Position numbers and translations under genes: made by a program. A stretch of 64,000 nt of DNA from Erythroxylum novogranatense. Its lineage: Eukaryota; Streptophyta; Magnoliopsida; Malpighiales; Erythroxylaceae. Under the pieces are notes generated by a model, which was given only the letters and a program-made list of their open reading frames with translations, did no database searches and was not told the DNA's origin. Shown here one piece after another: positions 36,914 to 47,666 of the stretch (positions are counted from its first letter, which is position 1; each line of letters starts with the position of its first letter). The stretch is from positions 136,117,475-136,181,474 of the forward strand of contig CM057228.1 of assembly GCA_029891385.1 (NCBI GenBank), read 5' to 3'.

Positions 36914-37132
36914 GTAAGAGGGGTCGCGAGTTCTTAGAAACAACAAAATCTTGAGGGGTCGCGAGTTCGATTCCCAAAGAGGACAATACTGATTAACGTT
37001 GGATGTCGCGGTATAACTCGCAAACACACGCCGCAGTATAACCTGTAAACACCTACGGGTGGGGTATGGGGTCCAACATTTGTTCCGTTTTTGTTTCATT
37101 TTTCGGTTGGGATCCGATTTTCGGATTGGGTC
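36914..37132. other. Unassigned segment between copia and LINE remnants
   Basis: Contains two copies of GGGGTCGCGAGTTC (near 36919 and 36953). The second continues as GTTCGATTCC, which resembles a pol III box B. It ends GGGTCCCAACA just before the LINE reading. It may be the end of another retroelement or a SINE fragment. Confidence 0.35.
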
Positions 37133-38528
37133 CCAACAATACCAATATCTTGCAACAATTTTCTCTACAAAATCATTGCTAAGATCTTTACTAATCGACT
37201 GAAGGGAGTTCTCAATTTCATTATCAATGAGAATCGGAATGCTTTTATGAAAAATAGAGATATTGCGGATCTTAAAGGCTCTAAAAGGAACTCATTCCCT
37301 AACTGTGTTGTCAAAATAGATTTCAACAAAGCATTCAATTGCATCAGTTAGCCATTCCTATTCAGGGTTCTCGAGGAGTTCAATTTTCCATATTCTTTTA
37401 TTAATTGGATTAAGGCTTTTGTTACAACTACTTCCTACATTGTGGTTATTAATGACTCATCTTCTAAAATTTTCAAAGGGATGAGAAGAATCAAATAAAG
37501 GGATCCTCTGTCCCCATACCTATTCATCCTATGTATGGAAATGTTTTCGCTAATGATCAAGGCCAAAGTCTCTCACAATCCTAAATATAAGTTTCACTCT
37601 AAGTATAGGTTTATCACTCACTCACCCCTATTTTGCAGATGATCTTATTCTTTTCTCCAAAGACCATCAATGTTCAATCCAACTACTAATGGACACACTC
37701 AACAAATTCTCCAAGATGCGAGGTCTTAAAGTGAATTTTCATAAAAGCCACTTTGTTCTATCCACTTTGGCATACTCCCTTTAGGGTACTGTTTCCTCTC
37801 TAACTAATATGGACAGGAAAAATCTTCCTCTACAGTACCTAGGTCTCCCTATTTTCACCAAGAGACTATCCTTCAATTACTGTCTTCCCTTTATTGAAAA
37901 TATTCAAAGGCGATTGTCCAAATGGACAAACAAATTTTTGTCTTATGGTGGCAAGGGTCAGCTTATTAAATATGATTTATGTTCACTATATCTTTACTGG
38001 AGTACTCACCTTCCTTTGTAGAAAAAGCTAGTAAAAACTGTGGAGAAGATGATGAGAGATTTTTTATGGGGGAAAGCAAATGGAGGCTTAGGGATTCCTA
38101 AGGTTAAATGGGTTGATCTTTGTAAACCAAAGGGGAAGGGTGGGCTAGGGGTCATCTCGGTAAAAGTTGCTAATAATGTTTTTTTTATTAAAAGGCTATG
38201 GAGAATGATCTAGGACAAGCATTCATTATGGTAAAGTGGCTCCATAGCTACTTTCTCAAAGGGAACAGTATATGGCCTCTTCCTATTAGGCCATCTCACT
38301 TTTGGTTCCTTAATAAAATCTTATGAAAAAACGAAGAAGTAGCAGATGATGTCTTTTGTGCAGTTGGCAATGGCCAAATTGCTTTCCCATGGCACGATAA
38401 TTGGACTGGCTATGGTCCCCTATAATCAAATCATTATGAATGGATACAATTTCCTGATACAATCAGACATCTAAAACCAACATGCCTGCCCGATCCTAAC
38501 TTAAAGGACTGTTTTCTATGGAAAGAAT
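37133..38528 (+). pseudogene. LINE (non-LTR retrotransposon) reverse transcriptase remnant
   Basis: Rightward reading with scattered stops gives LINE RT motifs. IPISCNNFLYKIIAKIFTNR lies near 37133, CVVKIDFNKAFNCIS ends at 37351, and GDPLSPYLFILCMEMF lies near 37500. The catalytic FADD is at 37632-37643. QYLGLPIFTKRLSFNYCLPF, RRLSKWTNKFLSYGGKGQLI and GGLGIPKVKWVDLCKPKGKG follow downstream. The endonuclease domain is absent, so the copy is 5'-truncated. Insertion C interrupts it at 38528. Confidence 0.88.
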
Positions 38529-39594
38529 TGTAAACGATCTAGAAGGGGGGTTGAATAGATCTTTAAACCTTTTCGTAAAGTTTTACAAAAAATCAGAAGT
38601 TAATTAACACAAAAACAAGTTAAACAAATTTAAATGCAAAGAACAGGGAAGAAGAGCAAACACTATTTTTATAGAGGTTCGGTGCTAAGACTTACGTCCT
38701 CTACCTAAGCTCCCACTTAGGATTTGGCAAACCACTTTACTACACACTTTTTAGTTTAGTGTGAACTCTTACAATACCACTTGATTTTCGGCTCAAGCTA
38801 CCCTTACAATAGATTTGTTTTCCGACACAAATCCTACCTCACAAGTGATCTTTCACTAATCACTCAACTCACAATAATAATGAGAAAAAGATGAAACAAC
38901 AATGCTCAATACAGATTTGAAACAAGCTAAGAGAAATATAGAACAAGTTTGGAACAATAATGGAATTCTTTTTGCTTTTTGGACTTCGGTTGATGATCCC
39001 TTGATGTTCCTCAATTTATTTGCAGACTCTAGGATGATTGTAGCCGTTGGAGAAGTCTACTAGCCGTTGCTTGATTTCTAATAGACGTTGCTTGATTTCT
39101 TCCTTTCCATTTGTAGAATGATTCGGATAAATTTTGTTCAGTTCTATCTGATAGTCGACTAGTCGAGCTATTATAGTCGACTAGTATTAACGTTTTTTGC
39201 AGCAGGTTTCATCTTCGCTCTTCGATCAGTCGACTAGTGCCATGATAGTCGACTAGTGCTCCTATCCACTTGATTTGTAGTCGACTTGTAACATCTTAGT
39301 CGACCTGTTTCAAGCCCCATATGATGAATCTTAATTTATTAGTCGACTAGTGATATGTTGGTCGACTTGTACTGACTCCAATGGATATATTCATTCGGAT
39401 CTTCCCATAATCTTCATGTTTAAGTCTCTTGTATATTGAAGATTAATTCCTTCTTGATTTCACCATGATTTATAATGCTGTCTTGATTTATTTCAATCCA
39501 AATCACCTGAAATAATTTCTTAACCAATTTTATATATTTTATTATTATCAAAACATAAGTGGGATTTAATTTGTCAACCACCATTGGTCTAACA
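38529..39594. mobile_element. Solo-LTR-like insertion C (1066 bp) in the LINE remnant
   Basis: Begins TGTAAACGATC, ends GGTCTAACA, and is flanked by AGAAT at 38524-38528 and 39595-39599. It contains many TAGTCGACTAGT-type repeats (39160-39360) and no coding domain. LINE coding sequence lies on both sides. A solo LTR is the likely nature, and a short non-autonomous retroelement is possible. Confidence 0.72.
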
Positions 39595-39755
39595 AGAATC
39601 CTTTATTGAAATATTTTCTAGCAAAATCTACAAGAAATGGCTCTATCATTATCAAAACATAAGTGAGATTTAATTTGTCAACCACTATTGGTCTAACAAG
39701 AATCCTTTACTGAAATCCTGTCTAGCAAAATCTACAGGAAATAGCTCTATCACTC
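39538..39755 (+). repeat. Tandem duplication spanning the right end of insertion C
   Basis: Two ~110-bp units each contain the last ~60 bases of insertion C (ATTATCAAAACATAAGTG to GGTCTAACA) and the first ~50 bases of the LINE flank (AGAATCCTTTA to CTCTATCA). The junction must therefore have been duplicated after the insertion. Confidence 0.8.
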
Positions 39756-40140
39756 TTATCAAGACAACCCATGGTCTAAAGTTATCTGATGTAATACTCT
39801 CAGGCTAAGTTATGCTTTTCTACTATGGTTGGTGGTAAGGAATAGGGGAGCAACATCGGACAAACTATAATTTATCCAAAATTTGGACCAAATTTGTTGT
39901 TTGTGCAGAAGAGATGTAAAAACTAGGGCCCACTTATTCTTCCTATGCCCTTTTTCTAGTTTAATATGGAGTAGAATTAGTAATAGCCTCTCTTGGCATG
40001 GTATAACTAATTCCCTCATCTAAGACTCTAGCAGAAGGGCAAATCTCCTCTCCACTATGGAAGAGGAAGGTTCCATCTCTCGCCATATTTATCAAAGAGA
40101 TATGGGAAGAAATGAATCCAAGAAAGTTTCAAAACAAGGA
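39595..40140 (+). pseudogene. LINE remnant, C-terminal zinc-binding domain
   Basis: After insertion C the LINE reading resumes. The zf-RVT-type block CLCRRDVKTRAHLFFLCPFS (~39898-39957) follows WLVVRNRGATSDK. It ends in non-coding sequence, and no poly(A) tail was recognised. Confidence 0.8.
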
Positions 40141-41700
40141 ACGTTCAGTTGATTTAGTGCTACAAATTATCATACAGAAAGAGAGAGAGAGCAATATACA
40201 TGTTGAAAAATAGAGCAGAATCGATAGACAAGAATTGTAAGTAAGAACTTGCGTGAGGAAGCTAGATTTTGCAAGTCTTACGCATTGTATGGTTGCTATC
40301 CCTGTCGGTGGGGACAGAAGAAAAAACATAAAAATCATGTCCCTCCCCCATGTTTGGTTGCTATTCCTAAAGTTTTGTCCTCTATCCCCAGATGACATAA
40401 ACAAAAGTTTTTGTTCCTCCGAAAATTGAAGGACAAAAACTTTTGTCCCTATCTCCGAAAACAAAACACAGCCTTTGTCTAAAATTACCCCACTCGTCTC
40501 TCTGTTGTCGTCTAGGTTCTCCAAAGCACGCCCCCTTCTCCCTCAACAAAATCACTCGTCTCTCTTGACCGTCAAGTCTCGCAGCTTCTCTCTCCCATGC
40601 TGTCCTTCTTCCCCAACACGTTCGTCTCAGCAATCAAGTAAGTTTTTTATTTTATGTTGAAAAAATGTCACTGCTTCCTTGCTTGACTTTTCTCTGGTTG
40701 CGTTAATGTTGTTGTACATTGTCTTCTTCTTCTAACCCAGAACTGTACACAACCAAAAATTTATAACTCCAAATATTCACCATATAAATGTCAAAATTTT
40801 GGAGCTGGTTGCTCTACTCTCTGTCCCTTTACATCACTTGATTGATTCATTTTCTCGTTGGTCCGGAGATCCACTCTTTGTTCATTACCAATAATTCATG
40901 CCTACTTTTGAGTTTCCTTCATCTCTTCTTCTCAAAAGATTTGATTTTTGTTTCATACCAAAAAAAACCCAGAAATAGAGGTATTAAAGATCTGTACGAC
41001 ACTACCGTCGGTGCATACTCACAAAGTTTGTGGCTCAATATTCAAGTCGAGGCCGTGTAATATAGTTTTTCTCTCTTTCCTGGTCCTTGTTTGATTCGTT
41101 ATGCTTTACTTCATTTTTTGTCTCCTTCTTTGTCTTAAAAGTATATGAGTGTTGAGAAATGGCTTGAGTTCGTGAAAGGTTTTCTTTAAATTGTTAGGTT
41201 ACAGTCCATTTACTTTCTGGGGTTTCAAGTTTCTTGCTTTTGCTTTTGAGAAGAAGGATCTTGTTGGGAGGTTTGTTTACTTTTTTGTGTTTTGATGGTT
41301 CACAAATTTTAGAGAGGATGATATGAACTGGTTTGTAGACTGATCTGTTTTGGGGATTTAGTTGTATACTAAATAGGTGAGAAATTTGTTAGTTGCCAGC
41401 ATTTGTTGTAGTTTTTGATTTAATTACAACTTTGTGGGATTTAAACGATGTAAAACTGAACTCTTGTGTTTCTTTCTAAAGATTCAACAACTTCTTGATT
41501 TTGTGATTATTAGAAGAAATCAAAGCATCTGGCTTGTTGAAGCCCTAGGTGGAGTGTGCTAGTGTTGAAGTTCTGGGTGATTATTATGAAGCTTTTAAAG
41601 ATTTGACTTTGTGGTGATTCACTTATTTTGATGATGGGTTTTTCGGGGTAAACTTGTGTTGAATTCAGTATAGATATTATGCAGTTGTCTTCATTTTTGT

Positions 41701-41904
41701 GTCTTGACAACTGAGGGGTTTCCTAATGCTAGATTCAAGGGGTATCAGACATTTGATGAAGCACAGAGTGCTTATGTCATGGACCCATATAGGCGGATTT
41801 GTAGCAATGAAGACATTGTTTCTACCGCTATTGAACCCTCATCAATGCCGAATCAATTTGCACTTCCAACAAATGAACAAGTCAATGAAGTGGCACGGAG
41901 TTAA
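41701..41904 (+). pseudogene. Viroplasmin/RNase H1 N-terminal domain fragment inside the DNA element
   Basis: The translation GFPNARFKGYQTFDEAQSAY matches the core of the small nucleic-acid-binding domain found at the N-terminus of eukaryotic RNase H1 and in many plant transposon-related proteins. The reading stays open to a TAA after NEQVNEVARS. The upstream half of the domain is not visible in frame, so this may be one exon of a larger gene or a captured fragment. It is inferred from a short motif. Confidence 0.55.
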
Positions 41905-42289
41905 GCATTTTTACTCATTGCCATTGGAGTCATTTTAGGAATTATTGTTAAGGACATTATTAATAAATTATAAGGCTTTAATGTATCTTTAACCAATTAT
42001 GTAATTAATTCCATAATTGCCTAGATGTTTTTTTTTGCAATGTATGCTGAACCTATTATGTAATTAATTCTATGAATGTTTAGATGTTTTATTTGAATGT
42101 ATGTTGAACCTATTATGTAATTAATTATATGAATACTTAGATATTTTATTAAATTTTATGTACTAAAATTTCTAATTGTAGGATTTTTGATTAAATAACT
42201 TGATGTATGTAAGTTTTGGTATCTCATTTGATTAATGAAATATTAAAGTTTCTCATTTTATTTCTTATCCAATGTTTAATTGAATTTAA

Positions 42290-42389
42290 TTAATTATTAT
42301 TATTATTTTATTATTATGATTATTATTAATATTGTATTGATTATTATTATTATTATTGTTATTATTATTGTTATTGTTATTATCATAAA

Positions 42390-42436
<47 letters not shown>

Positions 42437-42560
42437 AAATATAAATTATTTATTTATTATTATTGTTATTATTAATATTATTATTATTGTTATTATAAAT
42501 TTTGTATTTATTGTTATTATTAATTTATTATTATTATTATTAATTCTTAAAGATTATTAT
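42290..42560. repeat. TTA-rich microsatellite
   Basis: Long imperfect (TTA)n runs, purest around 42393-42434, within the DNA element. Confidence 0.9.
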
Positions 42561-42850
42561 TATTATTTGTTAACTTTTTTACTAATACAAATCATTCGTA
42601 ATAAAATTATCCATGAATTACATATTTCTAATCATATTAAGGAGCAGGGTTATTTTTGTTATTGGCTCAATTTTTATGTTTTGTTCACTGCGACCAAACA
42701 CATTTTTGTCATCGAGACGGAAACAGTTTTTTCTGTTCTGTCCATCACAATCAAACACTTCACTGTCTCTAATTTTTATTTTGTTTCGTCTTCAAATTTT
42801 TGTTCCATTTCATCTCCGCATATAAAAGACAGTAACCATACGCACCGTTA

Positions 42851-43575
42851 AGAGGACCCAGGTGTGTCTTCACGGAGCGCGATCTCCACCTTCAGCAACT
42901 ACAAGGGAGTTTAGACACGATGACAGCAAAGTAATTACTGAATGGTCGCGATTTGTATCGCGAATTAACAGAAGCTCCGACCTTAATTTGGAACATTAAG
43001 GGAAGCTCAGAAGACGGTGGTAGTCTCGATTTCTAATTTGGGATGGGCCAGTAACATATGTTGTTACTATACATTGATTAGTCACTATACTCAAACGAGA
43101 TCGTTTTTTACTTGCTTCATGTAGTATTGTATGAACTAGTGGAGATTATCCACTAGTAGTTATGTCCTCTTCTGATTTTTAATTTCTACAATGAAAGAAA
43201 CTTTCTAGAGACTTCTCGTCACACATGTGATTTCTCACACGCTGTACTTAGCTATAAAATATAATCTGACTCCAAGAAGTAAGAACATACGTGCGTATAA
43301 TCGTTTAGACGACAAGTGACACAATACAACGACACAGCCACAACACAAAAGACGACTTTTTTATTATATATTTTCACGAAAACAGAGGTACATTTATCTG
43401 GGTTCGGTTCTGTTTTTTCAACTCTTGTTCTGTTCTGTTTCATTTTGGTGTGTGCATACTTGATTTGATCGTTTAATCTCGTAAAATAGCTAAAACCCTT
43501 TTGTATCCATTGACTCTGTAGCACTTAAAACCTTGCTTTCGCTCTGTAGCCATCTGTGGTGCACTTGGTTGTACA
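42851..43575. other. Upstream region of the DUF789 gene
   Basis: No gene is seen. The stretch before 43576 should contain the promoter and 5' UTR of the DUF789 gene. Nothing else is recognised. Confidence 0.5.
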
Positions 43576-46500
43576 ATGCCAAGATCCGAAGGGGACCCGA
43601 TGACCCGAAACCGTGGAGAGAATCGGTTCTATGTGTCCCCGGCGATGCGAAAGCAAAAGGAACAACAGCAGAAACAAAAGCAGCAGCAAAAAACGGTGGT
43701 GGGCTTGAAGAATTCTGGGTCGGAGATGGTGAAGAAGTCTGATCAATGCGGGTCAAACTCGTCGTTGTCCTCTAGTTGTTCTGTTTCGGGGCGGACTGCC
43801 GGTGAGGATATCTTGACTAATTTGGATCGGTTCTTGGAGTACACTGCCCCGATTGTTCCTACCCAGTTTTTGCCTAAGGTAGTGATTGATTGTAGATTAT
43901 GGATGAGAAATAGGGTTTTGTTAAAGTTTGAATCTTGGATTGTTTCATCGTTGTTTTGCTGTACTTTACGATGGAAGTTTGAATCTTGGGTGGTTTTCTT
44001 ATATGGGTTTCGGAATTTGTCGGTTAAAGATGGAATTAATGTGTCAATATGAGAAATTAGGGTTTTGGAACTTGAATTTCTTGAACAAATGTTATTGTGT
44101 GGGGTTTCATCTGAAATGGTTGCAGTTCTCTGTTTCTAACAATGAATGAGGTCTAATACGGTTGCATTTATGGGTTTGTAGACCAGTGTAAGGGGATGGA
44201 GAACTCATGAACCAGAGTATCACCCATATTTCGTGCTTGAGGATCTCTGGGAATCGTTTAGGGAGTGGAGTGCATATGGAGCTGGAGTTCCCCATTTATT
44301 GGATGATGGTGAAATTGTTATGCAGTACTATTGTCCCTCCTTGTCTGCCATTCAGTTATACGTGGACCCATCCAGACCATTTCTGCGGTTAAGGTAAGTT
44401 GTTGTCATCTTCTGATATTTATCTGCAATCAGTTGTTACTTATATTTCTAAATCTTCTAATAATTATGAATGATCACAATTACTTAAATTGTTGTGCTCT
44501 GAAGAGAAGCATATGCTGTATTTGAACTTTATCTGTTCTGGTTCCACGTGTTTATCATTTCTTAATATCCATAGTTCTATGTTTCCTGTCCTGGAGCCAC
44601 GTATTTATCATGTCGTGAGGTGGATAACTTATCATGTTTTGAGGCTTGGACGTATCAATTTAGCTAGGAATTTATTGTAATTCATAAAGATCTCCGAGAT
44701 GAGTTTGTATAACCAAAATGTAGCTTCTCATTACCTGTGGGTTATTATAATGCTTTAGACTTCTTTCTTTCAGGTTGTTTTAGGTTGGTTTTCTCCTTAG
44801 TTCCGTTCATTAACACTATTCTTTATTCTCCTTTGTACCGGTAGAAACTATATATGGATGAAAGATCTAATCTACACGGTTAGCAAGCTGTAAGGGCAGT
44901 TAACATTTGCAGGAAATATGAGCTTCAGTTATGAACAGTCGAACCTTTTTAAAGTGAAAAGGAATCTTGAAAATTTAGTAGATCTTTTGCAGCTTGTTAG
45001 CTTCATAATTTTCACCTAGATTCAAGTGTTTTATGGTGTGAAACTTGAACCTTCCATGATAGAATGCCTGTATCCTATATTGTGGTGTCCTGCATGAGCT
45101 TTACATAATAATCTTATTGCAGTGAGATGTTTCTTGGTGGAAAATGTGCCAGGAGAAATTTTGGGACAATATTTTGTCTCATATTCTAGCCGTGAATTTG
45201 TTTCATGGTGTTTGAGTAGCTTAGTTTTTGTCTTAATGGCTCAGTCATACCGATTACATCTAATGAAGAGTATGTGGAAATGGTACAAGAATGAGAGGAA
45301 AAAGTCTAAAAAGGCCACCATTTATGAACACTTGGAGTCGTGATATTTCCCCAATTGCAACTTTTGTATGAGTAAGTTGTTGTAGTGATTAACTCCATGT
45401 GAAGGGTTTGCTGACGTAAATGGGCACTTATTTAAAGCGTAAAGAGAATCTACATGAAGAACTAATGAGAAGAGTGTGAACCTTTTAGAAGTGAATATGA
45501 TGGAATGTACCTCAGTTGTACAATGCACAACTTGTTAAAACTTCAGCCAAGAATATTGTTGCAGAAGTCCTTTTATGAAGAACTGTAGTGGCAGGAGGAT
45601 CTGTGGTTCTTTTCATGTTTGATTCCTTGCCTTCAAATTGATATGTCATTCTGATCAGCATAAGTTATGGTGTTCCTTTGAGGAATAAATATTAGAATTT
45701 AGAGTGGCATGTGTGTTTATGTGCGTCTTTGCTTATTATTAATTTTATTTTATCATCTTTTCACAAGTCCCCTTTTTGTGGATTAGCCAGTCCCTTTCTT
45801 CGATTAATTTATTGCTTTCATCTTCTTACAGGAGACATGATGAAGAGAGTGATAATGATTCATCTAGGGAAACAAGTAGTGACGGTGGCAGTGATGGTGG
45901 AATTGACAAGAGTTTGAATGGAGTGTCTCTTGGAAATAAACCTCTGAAGGGTTCATCAAGTGATGAATGTGAATTTTCCAACCCTCGAGGTCAGCTTGTT
46001 TTTGAATATATGGAATATGATCCACCATTTATGCGAGAACCTTTAGCTGATAAGGTGAGTTCGTCAAACTTTTAATATTTTCAGATTCTACTCTTTTGTT
46101 ATAATTTTTAGTTACTAACACAATATTATATAGATCTCTTTTCTTGCCTCACAATTTCCAGAACTGAAGACATATAAAAGTTTGGACCTGTCACCTGCAA
46201 GTTGGGTCTCTGTGCATTGGTATCCGATTTATAGGATCCCTGTGGGTCAGACATTACAGAATCTTGACGCCTGCTTCCTGACTTTTCATTCACTCTCAAC
46301 ACCTTTCCAAAGTACTCTCTCTCTATATACATTCTATTTTGCATTGATCATGTAGAACTATTATCTTAGCATGGTTGCTTGCTTATGTTATCCTGCAATC
46401 GTGGGCTTGCGTATGGTTCATTATATACCTCTTTGGAACAGGTTTAAACGTCGATGGAATGCATCTTCATGGTTCTACCACTAGGGATGTTCCATTTGGT

Positions 46501-46698
46501 GCACCCTTTAAGCTACCTTTGCCAACTTTTGGCCTTGCTTCCCACAAGTTCAAGTCGTCCTTTCGGAATTCTAATAAAGCATACGAACGTCAAAAGGCCA
46601 GTTCACTACTGCTAGCTGCTGATAACTGGCTTAGGCTTTTACAAGTCAATCATCCTGATTATGGGTTTTTCGCAAGGCATAACTCTAGCTGGAGGTGA
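43576..46698 (+). CDS. DUF789 family protein
   Basis: Plant protein of the DUF789 family, whose molecular role is not established. Exons 43576-43878, 44182-44393, 45832-46054, 46134-46311 and 46442-46698 have GT-AG junctions and join to 391 codons (390 aa), a normal family length. The N-terminus is basic and glutamine-rich (RKQKEQQQKQKQQQK), then a serine-rich stretch. The conserved part begins at TNLDRFLEYTAPIVPTQFLP and continues YHPYFVLEDLWESFREWSAY, VMQYYCPSLSAIQLY, a serine/aspartate-rich insert, QLVFEYMEYDPPFMREPLAD, WVSVHWYPIYRIPVG and LDACFLTFHSLSTPF. There is no signal peptide or membrane segment. Intron 2 is long (1438 bp). The start chosen is the first ATG in the open frame. It converges on the Di19 gene about 970 bp downstream. 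Confidence 0.9.
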
Positions 46699-47666
46699 TA
46701 CCAAGTCTTTTGTATATCCTGAGACTTTGAATGTTAAAAAGAGTACACTGTCGGTTGTTAATGCAAAATGTCCATCGTCGTTTTAAACTCATTGAGAGGT
46801 GCCTTCAGGATTTTCAGCCAAGTTATATTGGCTTTATAACCATCTCTCTTGGATAAGGATAGAAGAGAGGTCTAGTTTTGGCTTTTATTTAGTAAATGCT
46901 TGTTTAGAGGCTTTTGGAGGGGCCTTCTGGTTGTTATTTCACTATCCTGTTTCGGTGCGGCCTCCTGAATAAGGCTGTGATGTGACAATCATGATGATAA
47001 TGATGAAAAGTTTTATAGACTTGTATATAACTCATTTTGATCATTGAATGTTCATTTCGTACTTGCAAATTCTTGTATGTATCTGTTAATAATGTACTCT
47101 AGTTCTTCAGATTGGTAAATACCTGACCTACTCAATTTTGTCATCCTGCAAAGAAGGGTCAATCAATTCAAGCTAAAACTGTTCTTCTCAAGAGGTCTAA
47201 TGAGAAGGGTCTGACTATGTTTAATTGACGTCTGTGTGATAGAATTCGCAGTCATCACTCGTCGGATGTACACCGACCGAAAACACGACTCATCAGATGT
47301 ACACCGAGTGGAGACGCCACAATTCGGGTGTACACTGCAATCATGATTCTTGATAATTTCCCTGCTATAAGATCTGTTGATATTCAAGCAAAGTGATGCA
47401 GCGGTTATTTAGATTTCACACGACTTTTATTTCACTCTAAAATCATAGCCTTCAGGGATAAGTTATTCCATCTTCCCATTATATATATATATATATAAAT
47501 ATAAAACCTGGAATAGGTCACTAGTACATAGTTCATCGTGCCTAGCTAATACAACAGCTGAAGCCTTCCCTCTTAATCTAGCATGAGTTCTTCCCTCTTC
47601 ATTTGCATAGATATTTATACAGGACACGCAACATCTCTCTCCTCTCACACCAATCCCCTCTTTGGC
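46699..47666. other. Convergent intergenic region between DUF789 and Di19 genes
   Basis: Holds the 3' UTRs of both genes. A short GGATGTACACCGA-type motif recurs two to three times between 47260 and 47335, and a (TA)n tract lies at ~47479-47500. No gene is seen. Confidence 0.5.

Larger units (their letters stand above)
40281..42847. mobile_element. PIF/Harbinger-like DNA element, apparently non-autonomous
   Basis: The ends are imperfect inverted repeats. CGCATTGTATGGTTGCTATC at the left and CGGTGCGTATGGTTACTGTC (reverse complement of the right end) match at 14 of 20 positions. TTA is present on both sides (40278-40280, 42848-42850), the target duplication expected for PIF/Harbinger. Further TGTTTGGTTGCT-like motifs occur inside both ends, a common subterminal arrangement in DNA transposons. 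No transposase or Myb-like protein is readable. The inside holds a viroplasmin-like fragment and a TTA microsatellite. An hAT-like or other origin is possible. Confidence 0.55.

Noticed and set aside
36953..36975. Possible tRNA gene (box B-like GTTCGATTCC)
   Set aside because: No cloverleaf, box A or acceptor stem could be seen around it.
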